Shown piece by piece: positions 44,037-52,677 of a DNA stretch of 64,000 bases (within the stretch, counting starts at the first letter, position 1; every line of letters starts with the position of its first letter). The position numbers and the translations under genes are program-made. The DNA is from an uncultured Clostridia bacterium. GTDB lineage: Bacteria; Bacillota; Clostridia; Christensenellales; CAG-314. The notes under the pieces were generated by a model, which was not told the origin of the DNA, did not search any database, and saw nothing but the letters and a program-made list of their open reading frames with translations. The stretch is taken from contig CAKPYT010000040.1 in NCBI GenBank assembly GCA_934203075.1, positions 110,015 to 174,014 on the forward strand, read 5' to 3'.

Positions 44037-47000
44037 ATGCGCCTGGTTTCATTGCAAAGTAAGGACGCCGGCACCGGTGCCGTTCGGGAGTATTCTTTTG
44101 CGTGCCCGAAACGGCAGGAATGCGTGCAGCTCTCGGCAGAGGTAAAAGAAACGCTGTTGCGATTGTTGGGAGGCGCACCCGTAAATCCGTCGGAAGAAAT
44201 CTCCGCCGTGTTTGCGGATGGGGAGGAAACCTATCGTTTGTTCCGTTCTTCTGCCGATTTCGAGATTTCTGCGGGGGATCTTCTCCTGGCGGACGGTGAG
44301 CAGGCAGAAGAATGGTGGCGCGGTTTCTGCGGAAGCCCGCAGGAGTTTCTGAACGGCTGTTACCTGAGTTGGGAGGAGTTTCTTGCCTTTCGTAAAGCAC
44401 CGCAGGCTTCGTTCTTCCCGGAAGTGGCAACTTTGCAGTCGCTTGCCGCTTCGGCGAAAGAAACGTCCGGCGTCTGGCAGAGCGAGTGGGAGGACGCGCG
44501 GAAAAAAGTTTCGGAAATCACGTCCGGCGAGGTGGAACTGGTCAGCGCGCAGCAAATGCGGCTTGCCACGCAGGAATGGTGCGAACATCAGGCAGAGCTG
44601 GAAGAAAAGCAGCGTGCCTATGCGGACCTGTCGGAACAGGCAGCCGAGGCGGCGCTTGCCGCGCAGTGGTTTGATCTCTATCGTCAAAGTGCGCAAAAAC
44701 TAAAACAGCTGCAGGCAAACGAAGCCACGATGGCGGCAGGCCGCCTGAAAGTTGCGGAGCACGATAACGTCGAAGCCGCATTCCCCAAACTGAAAAGAAT
44801 GGCGGAACTGAAGCAGAGCCTTCGGGAAGTGTCCGTCCGGCTGAAAGAGTTGCAGCAGGAATACGAGTTTTTGTCCGGCGAAAAGAAGGATTGCGAACAG
44901 TTAATTGCAGAAAAGTTGCAGGAAATGGAAGCCCTCAACGAACAGACGCGCTTGACGGACTGGCGCACGGCGGAAGAAGATTTGCCGCAGCTGCGTCGGG
45001 AAACGGAACAATTGCACGAGGATCTGTGCGCTCTGCAGCAGCAGATGGACGACGTATCGCAAAAAAGATTGTCCGTAAACGACCGGATTGCAGAAGTCGA
45101 AAAAACGGTCGGAGATATCAAACAGCATCTGGAAGAGATGGAAGCGCCTGCAAAATCGGTAGGGGAACTGCTCGAAATCGTGCGGTTGGGCGCAAAGATG
45201 AAAGAAATCGAGGCGCAACTGGAAAAAGCCAACAGCGACCTGCTGATTAAAGAAAGTCAGCTTGCGGAAAAACAATTGGCTGTAACGGAAGCCGGCGAAG
45301 AGTTGAAACAGATTCTGAATTTGGATAAATTGGTAACACCGCTGAAATCCAAAGAGAATTATACGAAATTTATCGAAGCAAAACTGAAAAAACTGGAGCG
45401 GATCAATGCGTCTCTTGCGGAAAAGGAGCACAATCTCGAAGCGGCTTTGGAAAAGTACGTCTTCGGAGAATTGGAAGTGAGCAATTCGTTGGAATGTCTG
45501 CAAACCGCTTTGATTCAGAAAGAATTCAATCGGGAGAACCTCCGCACGTCGAACGCCGTGGCAGAACGGTGGAATCAGTTGAAAGTGGGCGATTATTGCC
45601 CCATCTGCGGCACGCAGATTGCACAGCAACCGTCGTTCAGCGTCACCAACGTGGAAAACCTGGAAACGGATATCGAGGAAACGAAGAGTTCCATTTTCCG
45701 GCGCACGCAGAAACTGCAGGACGTCATTGCCAAAAAGGCAACGCTGCAGGGGGCGTTGAAAGAGATCCGGCGAAATATCGAAATCAACAACAGCGAAAGC
45801 AGCGAACTGCGCAAAGAATTGAATAAAATCACGCAGCGTTTTTCCGAGTTGGTCAAAACCAACGAGAGCGAACAGATGCAGAATTACTTCAAAGCGCTGG
45901 ATGCAAACAACGCTACGGCTTTTTTGCTGGAAATGCAAAAGGATGCGGTTCGCCAGGAGACGGAAGAACGGGAAATGCGTCGTTCGATCGATCAACTGAA
46001 AACCAAAATTTACGAGTTGAACTCCCGCCTGAATTACCTGAACGAAACGTACGATCAGCTGGATCGGGATCGGTCATCGCTGGATTTGGTGGTAGAAACG
46101 AACGAGCAGATGAAAAGCGAACTACTGGATATCGGCGAACGTCTCAGCGGCAATTATGCAAAGCATCTGGCCCTGGTGCAATCCGCTTCGGAACTGGATG
46201 CAAAATTGCTCGGACTGCAGAATACCATGCAGGAGAAGATGCAGAAACTGCACTATAACGAAGACGTATTGCACGCGGCGGAGGAAAAGGGTGCGGAACG
46301 GCAGTCGCAGGGTAGTCTGGCACAGGCAAAGCAGCACCTGAAGGAAGAATTGACGCAGACGCGTCTGCATGCGGAAGAAACAGAAGCGGCGTTGCTGCAA
46401 AATCGCGTAACGCGCGAACGTCTCGGCGTGCAGGCCGCTCAGAAGATGGAAGAGTTCCGTTTGCTGAAGGAGGAAAGCAAACCTCTATTGTGCAAACTCG
46501 GCTCCAAGGCAGAGTGGTTTGATAAAATTGCGCAAAAAAGCGATACGGAAGAAATCGAGGCACTGCGGCAGGGCGTTTTGCGCTACGACCGCATGGTGGA
46601 AGTACTGAAAACGCAAACGGCTACGCTGGGAATGCAGTTGCGTGAAAAGTCCGTTTCGCCGGAACAGGCCGAAGCGGTGCGGCAACGCAAGGCGGAGATG
46701 GCGCAATCTTTGGAAGAAGGCAAACGTCTGGTGGCGGTCTCCGGCGAAAAGGTGCAAACCCTTTTGGCGCAGCAGCAATACAGCGACCGGGTGAAACTGC
46801 AATTGGCGCAAGCGGCCGGCGGTTTGGAACAGGTGCAAAAAATGCAGGAAGTGCTGCAGCAATCACAGGTGTCGCAGGCGGTTCTGGAACAGCGCATCCG
46901 CGTGATTCTGAAACAGGCGGATGTCTATCTGCGGCAGATGACGGATCGTGCCCTTTCGCTTTCCTACGACGGGGAACTGACCCTGCAAAGGGGAGCGGAA

Positions 47001-47210
47001 AAAATTTCGTTTTCCGCGTTGGACGAATGGACGCAATACCTGGTGTATGCGGCAATGCGGTTCAGTCTGGAAAACGGTCTGCAAACGTTGAACCTCGTAC
47101 TGTTTGATCCTGCAACGCCTTTCGAAAACGAAAAACTTTCGGAACTGGCGCAGTCGGTACGCAAAAACACGCTTTGCATCGGGGAACAAAAAGGCGAAAA
47201 CTCCTTGTAA
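44037..47210 (+). CDS. Rad50/SbcC-like coiled-coil protein with zinc hook and degenerate ATPase head
   Basis: This 1057-residue protein is mostly coiled coil, with two helical arms of about 380 residues each. Exactly in the middle is a zinc-hook motif CPIC at residues 521-524 (DYCPICGTQI). The ends resemble SbcC/Rad50 heads but are worn at every catalytic point. There is no Walker A at the N-terminus (LSAEVKETLLRLLGG stands in its place). The Q-loop region reads LSWEEFLAF (residues 110-117) where SbcC has a QGEF motif. The signature LSGGE is replaced by SALDEW. Walker B reads LVLFDPA with Asp1024 followed by Pro instead of Glu. It probably does not hydrolyse ATP. AGGAGGAAA precedes the ATG. 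No sbcD gene is nearby. Confidence 0.65.
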   Translation: MRLVSLQSKDAGTGAVREYSFACPKRQECVQLSAEVKETLLRLLGGAPVNPSEEISAVFADGEETYRLFRSSADFEISAGDLLLADGEQAEEWWRGFCGSPQEFLNGCYLSWEEFLAFRKAPQASFFPEVATLQSLAASAKETSGVWQSEWEDARKKVSEITSGEVELVSAQQMRLATQEWCEHQAELEEKQRAYADLSEQAAEAALAAQWFDLYRQSAQKLKQLQANEATMAAGRLKVAEHDNVEAAFPKLKRMAELKQSLREVSVRLKELQQEYEFLSGEKKDCEQLIAEKLQEMEALNEQTRLTDWRTAEEDLPQLRRETEQLHEDLCALQQQMDDVSQKRLSVNDRIAEVEKTVGDIKQHLEEMEAPAKSVGELLEIVRLGAKMKEIEAQLEKANSDLLIKESQLAEKQLAVTEAGEELKQILNLDKLVTPLKSKENYTKFIEAKLKKLERINASLAEKEHNLEAALEKYVFGELEVSNSLECLQTALIQKEFNRENLRTSNAVAERWNQLKVGDYCPICGTQIAQQPSFSVTNVENLETDIEETKSSIFRRTQKLQDVIAKKATLQGALKEIRRNIEINNSESSELRKELNKITQRFSELVKTNESEQMQNYFKALDANNATAFLLEMQKDAVRQETEEREMRRSIDQLKTKIYELNSRLNYLNETYDQLDRDRSSLDLVVETNEQMKSELLDIGERLSGNYAKHLALVQSASELDAKLLGLQNTMQEKMQKLHYNEDVLHAAEEKGAERQSQGSLAQAKQHLKEELTQTRLHAEETEAALLQNRVTRERLGVQAAQKMEEFRLLKEESKPLLCKLGSKAEWFDKIAQKSDTEEIEALRQGVLRYDRMVEVLKTQTATLGMQLREKSVSPEQAEAVRQRKAEMAQSLEEGKRLVAVSGEKVQTLLAQQQYSDRVKLQLAQAAGGLEQVQKMQEVLQQSQVSQAVLEQRIRVILKQADVYLRQMTDRALSLSYDGELTLQRGAEKISFSALDEWTQYLVYAAMRFSLENGLQTLNLVLFDPATPFENEKLSELAQSVRKNTLCIGEQKGENSL

Positions 47211-47218
47211 AAGACCTA

Positions 47219-47248
47219 TTGACAGATCATCCCTTTGTTTGTTATTCT
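47219..47248 (+). promoter_or_regulatory. Promoter of the orphan gene after the Rad50-like gene
   Basis: TTGACA (47219-47224) and TATTCT (47243-47248) are 18 bases apart, just after the Rad50-like stop codon. Confidence 0.6.
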
Positions 47249-47285
47249 GTTTGAAGATAAAAATTGAGGTATGAGGTATAAGAAT

Positions 47286-47996
47286 ATGGACGGACGCGAA
47301 AAGTTTTTTAGTTATGCATACGGCACGCGCACGGCAATGAGCAAGCTGCGCGTGGAACGTCAGCAGGTGGACGAAAGCAAAATGCTTTTGATGTCGCTTT
47401 CACACACACCGGCGATTGTCACGGTTGGCGAGGCGGGAATCAATGCTTCCGTCAAAGGGTTCGGATTTGTGCCGAAACCGGAATATCTGGAAGAGATGTA
47501 CCGGATTTATTACAATCATCTCAAAACTTATGACTTCACGCCGGGGGCGGATCACACGGAATTTCATCGCAAAGCGTATGAAATTTTATACCAAACCAAA
47601 TACGCACCGGAAAACCGGGATAAGGTAGACCGCACCAGACTGATTTCGATCGAAATGGCAAAACACTACAACGTGGAACATCATCGGGACGGGGAGGTTG
47701 TGGCACATACCTATACCAATACCGTGCACAAGGGACCGGTGGAGGCAACGCTGCTTTATTATTCTCCCTCCGTTTTGACGTACGAATTGCGCGGAAAGGT
47801 AACGTTGCACGGCTACTACGGGATGAAAGAGGAAGAAATGGATTTGTACCAGAAGTTTGTCAATGCTCAGCACGATATGAACGGGATCCCGGTTTTTGAC
47901 CGTTGGGTTCATTGGCCCGTTTACGTGTTCGAGATCGAAGAGGTGTACGAAAACAGTATTTCGTCCGAAGAGGGCTGGGGAAAGCGTATTTTTTAG
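47286..47996 (+). CDS. Protein of unknown function
   Basis: I do not recognise this 236-residue soluble protein. It is rich in Tyr, His and Glu, with no signal peptide or membrane helix. Segments such as EYLEEMYRIYYNHLKTYDF and ALL-beta stretches like TYELRGKVTLHGYYGM are notable, and the C-terminus has WVHWPVYVFEIEEVYEN. Start ATG 47286 follows GAGGTATAAG; an in-frame ATG at 47271 is possible. It has its own promoter and terminator, so it need not act with the Rad50-like gene. Confidence 0.6.
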   Translation: MDGREKFFSYAYGTRTAMSKLRVERQQVDESKMLLMSLSHTPAIVTVGEAGINASVKGFGFVPKPEYLEEMYRIYYNHLKTYDFTPGADHTEFHRKAYEILYQTKYAPENRDKVDRTRLISIEMAKHYNVEHHRDGEVVAHTYTNTVHKGPVEATLLYYSPSVLTYELRGKVTLHGYYGMKEEEMDLYQKFVNAQHDMNGIPVFDRWVHWPVYVFEIEEVYENSISSEEGWGKRIF

Positions 47997-48026
47997 TGCC
48001 GTTTCCGGGTAAAACGATTTTACGTG

Positions 48027-48059
48027 CGGAAGCACTGCTATGCAGTGCTTCCGTTTTTT
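48027..48059 (+). terminator. Terminator of the orphan gene
   Basis: CGGAAGCACTGC and GCAGTGCTTCCG form a perfect stem with a three-base loop followed by TTTTTT. From 48060 to 48207 I see nothing further. Confidence 0.9.
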
Positions 48060-48207
48060 CATCGCGTACGAGCGCACGAATTTTTGAGGGTGGCGAAAAA
48101 AGAACCGTGCGGGGAGAAGGGTTCTTTCCGGGGCTGCGTCATTCTGCGCCGCATTTCGGTGCAAACGATATGGGAAAGGCGGAACGCCGGTTTTTTTGCG
48201 TTTTTTC

Positions 48208-48236
48208 TTTACAAATCGTAAAAAATAGGCTATAGT
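48208..48236 (+). promoter_or_regulatory. Promoter of the metK leader
   Basis: TTTACA (48208-48213) and TATAGT (48231-48236) are 17 bases apart. The start is expected just before the riboswitch P1 stem. Confidence 0.75.
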
Positions 48237-48245
48237 GAAGTTACT

Positions 48246-48343
48246 CTATTACGAGTGTCGGAGGGAACGGACCCAAGGATGACACAGCAACCGCCCGGGG
48301 GAAAGGTGCTAAGTTCCGCAAAGTATTCTACTTTGGCAGATAG
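48246..48343 (+). promoter_or_regulatory. SAM-I (S-box) riboswitch aptamer
   Basis: The conserved S-box pieces occur in order: P1 arm CTAT (48246), GTGTC, the kink-turn strand GGAGGGA, GGACCC, GGATGACAC, GCAACC, AAGGTGCTAAGTTCC, the P4 hairpin AAAGTA/TACTTT, and the closing P1 arm ATAG (48340-48343). It senses S-adenosylmethionine and controls metK, the SAM synthase gene, by transcription termination when SAM is high. Confidence 0.9.
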
Positions 48344-48375
48344 GGCAACAAAAGAATGCATTTGCAGCGTGTTGT

Positions 48376-48405
48376 CTTGTTCCAAAAGCAGAACAAGATT
48401 TTTTT
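48376..48405 (+). terminator. Riboswitch-controlled terminator before metK
   Basis: CTTGTTC (48376-48382) pairs with GAACAAG (48391-48397) and is followed by ATTTTTTT. It lies 18 bases before the metK start and is the expression platform of the S-box leader. Confidence 0.85.
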
Positions 48406-48422
48406 ATACGGAGGAAACGGTG

Positions 48423-49610
48423 ATGGCAGAGGAAAGAAGATTTTTTACTTCGGAAAGCGTGACGGAGGGACATCCGGATAAGATGTGCGACCAGATTTCG
48501 GATGCGATTCTGGATGAAATTCTGGCGAAGGATCCGACGGCTCGCGTTGCGTGCGAAACGGTAGCCGCAACGGGCGTGATTATGATTGTGGGAGAAATAT
48601 CCACGAGTTGTTATGTGGATATTCCTTCCGTAGTGCGCAGGACGGTGCAGAACATCGGCTATACGCGCGCAAAATACGGGTTTGATGCTTCCACCTGTGC
48701 GGTTCTGACGTCGATCGACGAACAGTCGAGCGACATCGCAATGGGGGTGGACGATTCCAGCGAATATAAAACGGACGGCAGCGACCCTCTGGATAAAATC
48801 GGGGCGGGCGACCAAGGGATGATGTTCGGATTCGCCTGCGACGAAACGCCGGAATTGATGCCGCTTCCCATCATGTTGGCGCATCGTTTATCGGCACGGC
48901 TGGCAGAAGTGCGTAAGTCCGGCTTGGTCGATTATCTTCGTCCGGACGGAAAAAGTCAGGTCACGGTGGAATATGTGAACGATCGTCCCGTGCGCGTGGA
49001 TGCCGTCGTTCTGAGTGCTCAGCACGCGCCGGAAGTTTCGCACGAACAGTTGGAAAAGGATTTGACGGAATTGGTGATTCGTGCCGTGATTCCGCAAACG
49101 CTGCTGGACGAAAAAACCAAAATTTACGTGAACCCTACGGGGAAATTCGTCATCGGCGGACCGCAGGGGGACAGCGGATTAACCGGCCGCAAGATTATTG
49201 TGGATACGTACGGCGGCTATTGCCCGCACGGCGGCGGGGCCTTCAGCGGAAAAGATCCGACCAAGGTGGATCGCAGTGCCGCTTATATGGCGCGTTACGT
49301 GTGCAAAAACTTAGTGGCTGCCGGCGTTTGCCGCAAGGTGGAGCTGCAGCTCAGTTATGCCATCGGCGTGGCGAAGCCCGTGTCGATTGCCGTTAACACT
49401 TTCGGAACTTCGCAGTATTCCGACGAACGGATTGCAGCGTTGGTGGAAAATGTGTTCGACCTGCGTCCGCAGGCAATTATCGATTGTCTGCAACTGCAGC
49501 GGCCGATTTATTCGCAAACCGCGGCTTACGGGCATTTCGGCAAAGCCGGCCTGCCCTGGGAAGAAACGAATCGTGTGGAAGAAATCCGCAAACAATTGGC
49601 AAAAGGATAA
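48423..49610 (+). CDS. metK: S-adenosylmethionine synthase
   Basis: This 395-residue enzyme makes SAM from methionine and ATP. Family motifs are present: [20 protein letters not shown] at the N-terminus (His and Asp for substrate and Mg), the [10 protein letters not shown] loop, and [16 protein letters not shown] (phosphate-binding P-loop). Length is typical. ATG 48423 follows GGAGGAAAC; a longer open frame from 48255 crosses the riboswitch and is not coding. Its expression is under the S-box leader. Confidence 0.97.
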   Translation: MAEERRFFTSESVTEGHPDKMCDQISDAILDEILAKDPTARVACETVAATGVIMIVGEISTSCYVDIPSVVRRTVQNIGYTRAKYGFDASTCAVLTSIDEQSSDIAMGVDDSSEYKTDGSDPLDKIGAGDQGMMFGFACDETPELMPLPIMLAHRLSARLAEVRKSGLVDYLRPDGKSQVTVEYVNDRPVRVDAVVLSAQHAPEVSHEQLEKDLTELVIRAVIPQTLLDEKTKIYVNPTGKFVIGGPQGDSGLTGRKIIVDTYGGYCPHGGGAFSGKDPTKVDRSAAYMARYVCKNLVAAGVCRKVELQLSYAIGVAKPVSIAVNTFGTSQYSDERIAALVENVFDLRPQAIIDCLQLQRPIYSQTAAYGHFGKAGLPWEETNRVEEIRKQLAKG

Positions 49611-49614
49611 CCTG

Positions 49615-49667
49615 CGCCGCCATACGGCGCTTTTCAAGAGAAATCCGCAGAGGGTTTCTCTTTGTGA
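49615..49667 (+). terminator. Weak tandem hairpins between metK and recD2
   Basis: GCGCCG/CGGCGC (49615-49631) is followed by TTTT, and GAGAAATCC/GGGTTTCTC (about 49639-49662) follows with TTTG. They may end the metK transcript in part. The next gene starts 19 bases later. Confidence 0.5.
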
Positions 49668-49685
49668 TACCGGCGAGGCACGACA

Positions 49686-51941
49686 ATGAAAATTCGCGGA
49701 GTGGTCTCCAACATTATTTTTTATAACGCCGAAAACGGTTATTCCGTTTTGCAGGTGCAAACGGATACCCTCGGCGAAATCACCGTTGTGGGCAATTTGC
49801 CGTTGGTTTCGGAGGGGGAAAGCATTGAGGCAGAAGGCGAGCAAACACAGCACAGCCGTTACGGCATGCAGTTTACCGTCAAAACCCTCCATATCCTCAC
49901 GCCCGAAACGCCGGAAGGAATCGAACGATATCTTGCCAGCGGGCTGATCGAAGGGGTTGGTGCGGTCACGGCAAAAAATATCGTAAAAGTTTTTGGCAAG
50001 GATGCGTTAAAAGTCATTGAAAACGATCCGGCCAGGCTGGAAGAGGTGCGGGGCATCAGTGCCGCGCGCGCAATCAAAATTTCAAATGCCTATGCCGAGC
50101 ATAAAAAAATGCAAAACACCATTATGTTTCTGCAGGAATATCAGCTGCCTCTTTCGCTCGGCATCAAAATTTATCATGCCTATCACGAAGATACCCGGCG
50201 GATTCTTACGGAAAATCCCTTCCGCCTGATTGACGACGTGGACGGGATCGGGTTCCTGACGGCAGATCGCATTGCACAGCGCATGGGCATTGCCAAAAAC
50301 AGTTTGTTCCGCGTACGCGCCGGCATTGTTTACGCTCTGCGCGAAACGGGCGAAAAAGCCGGAAATACCTATGTGTATTACGACGATCTGAAACAAAAAA
50401 CGCACGATCTGCTTCGGTTGGAAATGGCCGCACTGGAAGAGTCGTTCGACGCCGTGCTGGATTCTTTGCAGCTGGAGGGTTCCGTCAATCTGTTCGAACG
50501 GGATCAGCGCCCTTGCGTGGCTCTCGGACGGTTTTACTACACCGAACGCGGCGTCGCCGCGCGTATCGTGCGTCTGCAGAACGAGGTGCGCCCCGTTTCC
50601 GTTTCTCCGGACGAGATGATAGACGAGTATTCCCGCGTGAACGGTATTCAATTGCACGAACGTCAGCGGGACGCAATCCGCAACGCCGTGCTGCAAGGGG
50701 TCACGGTCATCACGGGCGGCCCGGGGACAGGAAAAACCACAATCATCCGGGGCATTTCTTATTTGTTCGATGCCCTCGGTTTCCGTACGGAGTTTTGTTC
50801 GCCCACGGGGCGCGCCAGCAAGCGCATGACCGAAGCGGTAGGGAAGGAAGCAAAAACCATTCATCGTTTGCTCGGTTCCGACATGGCGGGGGGCAAAGTG
50901 AATTTTGCGTATAACGAGTATCACCCGCTGAATGCGGATGCCGTCATCGTGGACGAGTTAAGCATGGTGGACGTATCCGTAATGTTCAGCCTGTTGAAAG
51001 CACTGCGCACCGGCTGCCGTTTGGTTCTGGTGGGAGATAAGGATCAGCTTCCGTCGGTCGGGGCGGGAAACGTGTTGGCGGATATTATCCGCAGCGGCAT
51101 CGTACCGGTGACGTATCTGACGCAAATCTATCGTCAGTCTCAGGATAGTCTGATTGTTTCCAATGCGCATTTGATTAACGAATGTAAAATGCCGGTGATT
51201 CAGAACAACAGCAAGGACTTTTTCTTTGTGGCGCGCAGCAGTGCGGAGGAAACGGCAGAGGCCGTGGTACAGTTGGTGTGCCGGCGCCTGCCGGACTTCA
51301 CGCATGCAGCGCCGAAGGACATTCAGGTCCTCGCCCCTCTGAAAGCGGGAGCAAGCGGGGTGGAGGCGCTGAATACGTTGCTGCAGGCGGCAATCAATCC
51401 GCCGGCGCGCGGCAAACCGGAGTTTACGTCGGGAAACCGCACGTTCCGTCTGTTCGATAAGGTCATGCAAACCGTAAACGACTACGAATTGAATTGGGAT
51501 CGTTACGAAAAAGGCCTTTGGGCAGAAAGCGGCTGTGGCGTGTTCAACGGGGATATCGGGTTCATTTCCGCCGTCGATCGGCTGGAGCATCTGGTCGAAA
51601 TCACTTTTGAGGACGGGCGTGTCGCATCGTACAACGCAACGGACATGAATAACGTTTTGCTGGCGTATGCCATCACCATACACAAAAGCCAGGGCAGCGA
51701 GTTTGACGTAGCCGTGATCCCTCTGGTGGGCGGCCCGCCGAACATCCTCAACAAAAATCTGTTGTACACGGCAGTGACGCGCGCAAAGAAAACGGTCGTG
51801 CTGGTCGGCAGCAAAAAGAATCTTGCAATGATGGTACATAACAACTACATCGTTAATCGAAATACGTTGTTGTGTGATTTCTTGCACGAGGAGACGGAAA
51901 AGTACCAAATTCTGTTCGGAACGGAGCAGGAGGAAGAATGA
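49686..51941 (+). CDS. recD2: RecD2-type ATP-dependent 5'-3' DNA helicase
   Basis: This 751-residue protein has the RecD2 N-terminal domain with tandem helix-hairpin-helix motifs (GLIEGVGAVTAKNIVKVFG), followed by superfamily 1 helicase motifs: Walker A (ITGGPGTGKTTI), motif II (VIVDELSMVDV), motif III (LVGDKDQLPSVGAG), motif V region (YAITIHKSQGSEFDV) and VI (LLYTAVTRAKKTVVLVG). RecD2 works without RecBC, in repair and replication-fork maintenance. Its stop overlaps the comF start (ATGA). Confidence 0.93.
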   Translation: MKIRGVVSNIIFYNAENGYSVLQVQTDTLGEITVVGNLPLVSEGESIEAEGEQTQHSRYGMQFTVKTLHILTPETPEGIERYLASGLIEGVGAVTAKNIVKVFGKDALKVIENDPARLEEVRGISAARAIKISNAYAEHKKMQNTIMFLQEYQLPLSLGIKIYHAYHEDTRRILTENPFRLIDDVDGIGFLTADRIAQRMGIAKNSLFRVRAGIVYALRETGEKAGNTYVYYDDLKQKTHDLLRLEMAALEESFDAVLDSLQLEGSVNLFERDQRPCVALGRFYYTERGVAARIVRLQNEVRPVSVSPDEMIDEYSRVNGIQLHERQRDAIRNAVLQGVTVITGGPGTGKTTIIRGISYLFDALGFRTEFCSPTGRASKRMTEAVGKEAKTIHRLLGSDMAGGKVNFAYNEYHPLNADAVIVDELSMVDVSVMFSLLKALRTGCRLVLVGDKDQLPSVGAGNVLADIIRSGIVPVTYLTQIYRQSQDSLIVSNAHLINECKMPVIQNNSKDFFFVARSSAEETAEAVVQLVCRRLPDFTHAAPKDIQVLAPLKAGASGVEALNTLLQAAINPPARGKPEFTSGNRTFRLFDKVMQTVNDYELNWDRYEKGLWAESGCGVFNGDIGFISAVDRLEHLVEITFEDGRVASYNATDMNNVLLAYAITIHKSQGSEFDVAVIPLVGGPPNILNKNLLYTAVTRAKKTVVLVGSKKNLAMMVHNNYIVNRNTLLCDFLHEETEKYQILFGTEQEEE

Positions 51942-52666
51942 AGTTCTGGCAAGGGTTCAAAAGCGTTCTTTACCCGAGGCACTTTGCCTGTGTGGAATGT
52001 CAAAAGGAAATCTGCGGCAAGCGGTACGATCTTTGCGACGATTGCCTGCGGCGGCTGCGTTGGAACGACGGTTTCACTTGCGAAAAATGCGGGTGCGCGT
52101 TGCCCTATGTCGGCACGTTGTGCGGGCGGTGCGCAGCGGAATCGTTTGCCTTCGACAAGGGGTACAGCGCCCTGGTGTACGAAGGGCTGGCGCAGCAATT
52201 GATCCGGCGGTGGAAGTTCGAAGGAGAACGCTACCTCACGGAAGTGTTCGCTACGATTCTTGCGGATTATTACGCTACGACGAATCTTTCGTTTGACGTG
52301 GTCGTGCCGGTTCCTATGACAAAATTCGCCGAAAAATCACGCGGATTTCATCATACCGGTTTGTTGGCACGTGCTTTTTGTGATATAATACGGAAGGAAT
52401 GTGACGAAACGCACCTGACGAAAAGGAGGGAAACTCCGCCGCAGGTGGGGCGCACGGCTTCCGAAAGACGAGAAAATTTAAAAGGCGCTTTTGCCGTGAC
52501 GGATGCGTCGGCTTTTTCCGGCAAAAACGTTTTGCTTCTGGACGACGTAAAGACAACGGGCGCAACGGCAAACGAATGTGCGGAGGTTTTGCTTCGCGCG
52601 GGAGCCGCACGCGTTCCGCTGCTGACGATCGCAAGCGTCGCTCAGAAACTGAGATTTGAAGAATAA
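51938..52666 (+). CDS. comF: ComF-family phosphoribosyltransferase-like protein
   Basis: This 242-residue protein has an N-terminal zinc ribbon with four CxxC pairs (CVECQKEICG, CDDCLRR, CEKCGCA, CGRCAAE) and a C-terminal phosphoribosyltransferase-type domain with the PRPP loop VLLLDDVKTTGATANECA. ComF proteins act in DNA uptake and late steps of transformation. It is coupled to recD2 by a four-base overlap; secA follows 11 bases later, as in Bacillus where comF lies near secA and prfB. Confidence 0.9.
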   Translation: MKFWQGFKSVLYPRHFACVECQKEICGKRYDLCDDCLRRLRWNDGFTCEKCGCALPYVGTLCGRCAAESFAFDKGYSALVYEGLAQQLIRRWKFEGERYLTEVFATILADYYATTNLSFDVVVPVPMTKFAEKSRGFHHTGLLARAFCDIIRKECDETHLTKRRETPPQVGRTASERRENLKGAFAVTDASAFSGKNVLLLDDVKTTGATANECAEVLLRAGAARVPLLTIASVAQKLRFEE

Positions 52667-52677
52667 AGGAGAAACAA

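Noticed and set aside
48255..48422. N-terminal extension of metK
   Set aside because: It overlaps the SAM-I riboswitch and its terminator; the MetK family starts at ATG 48423.
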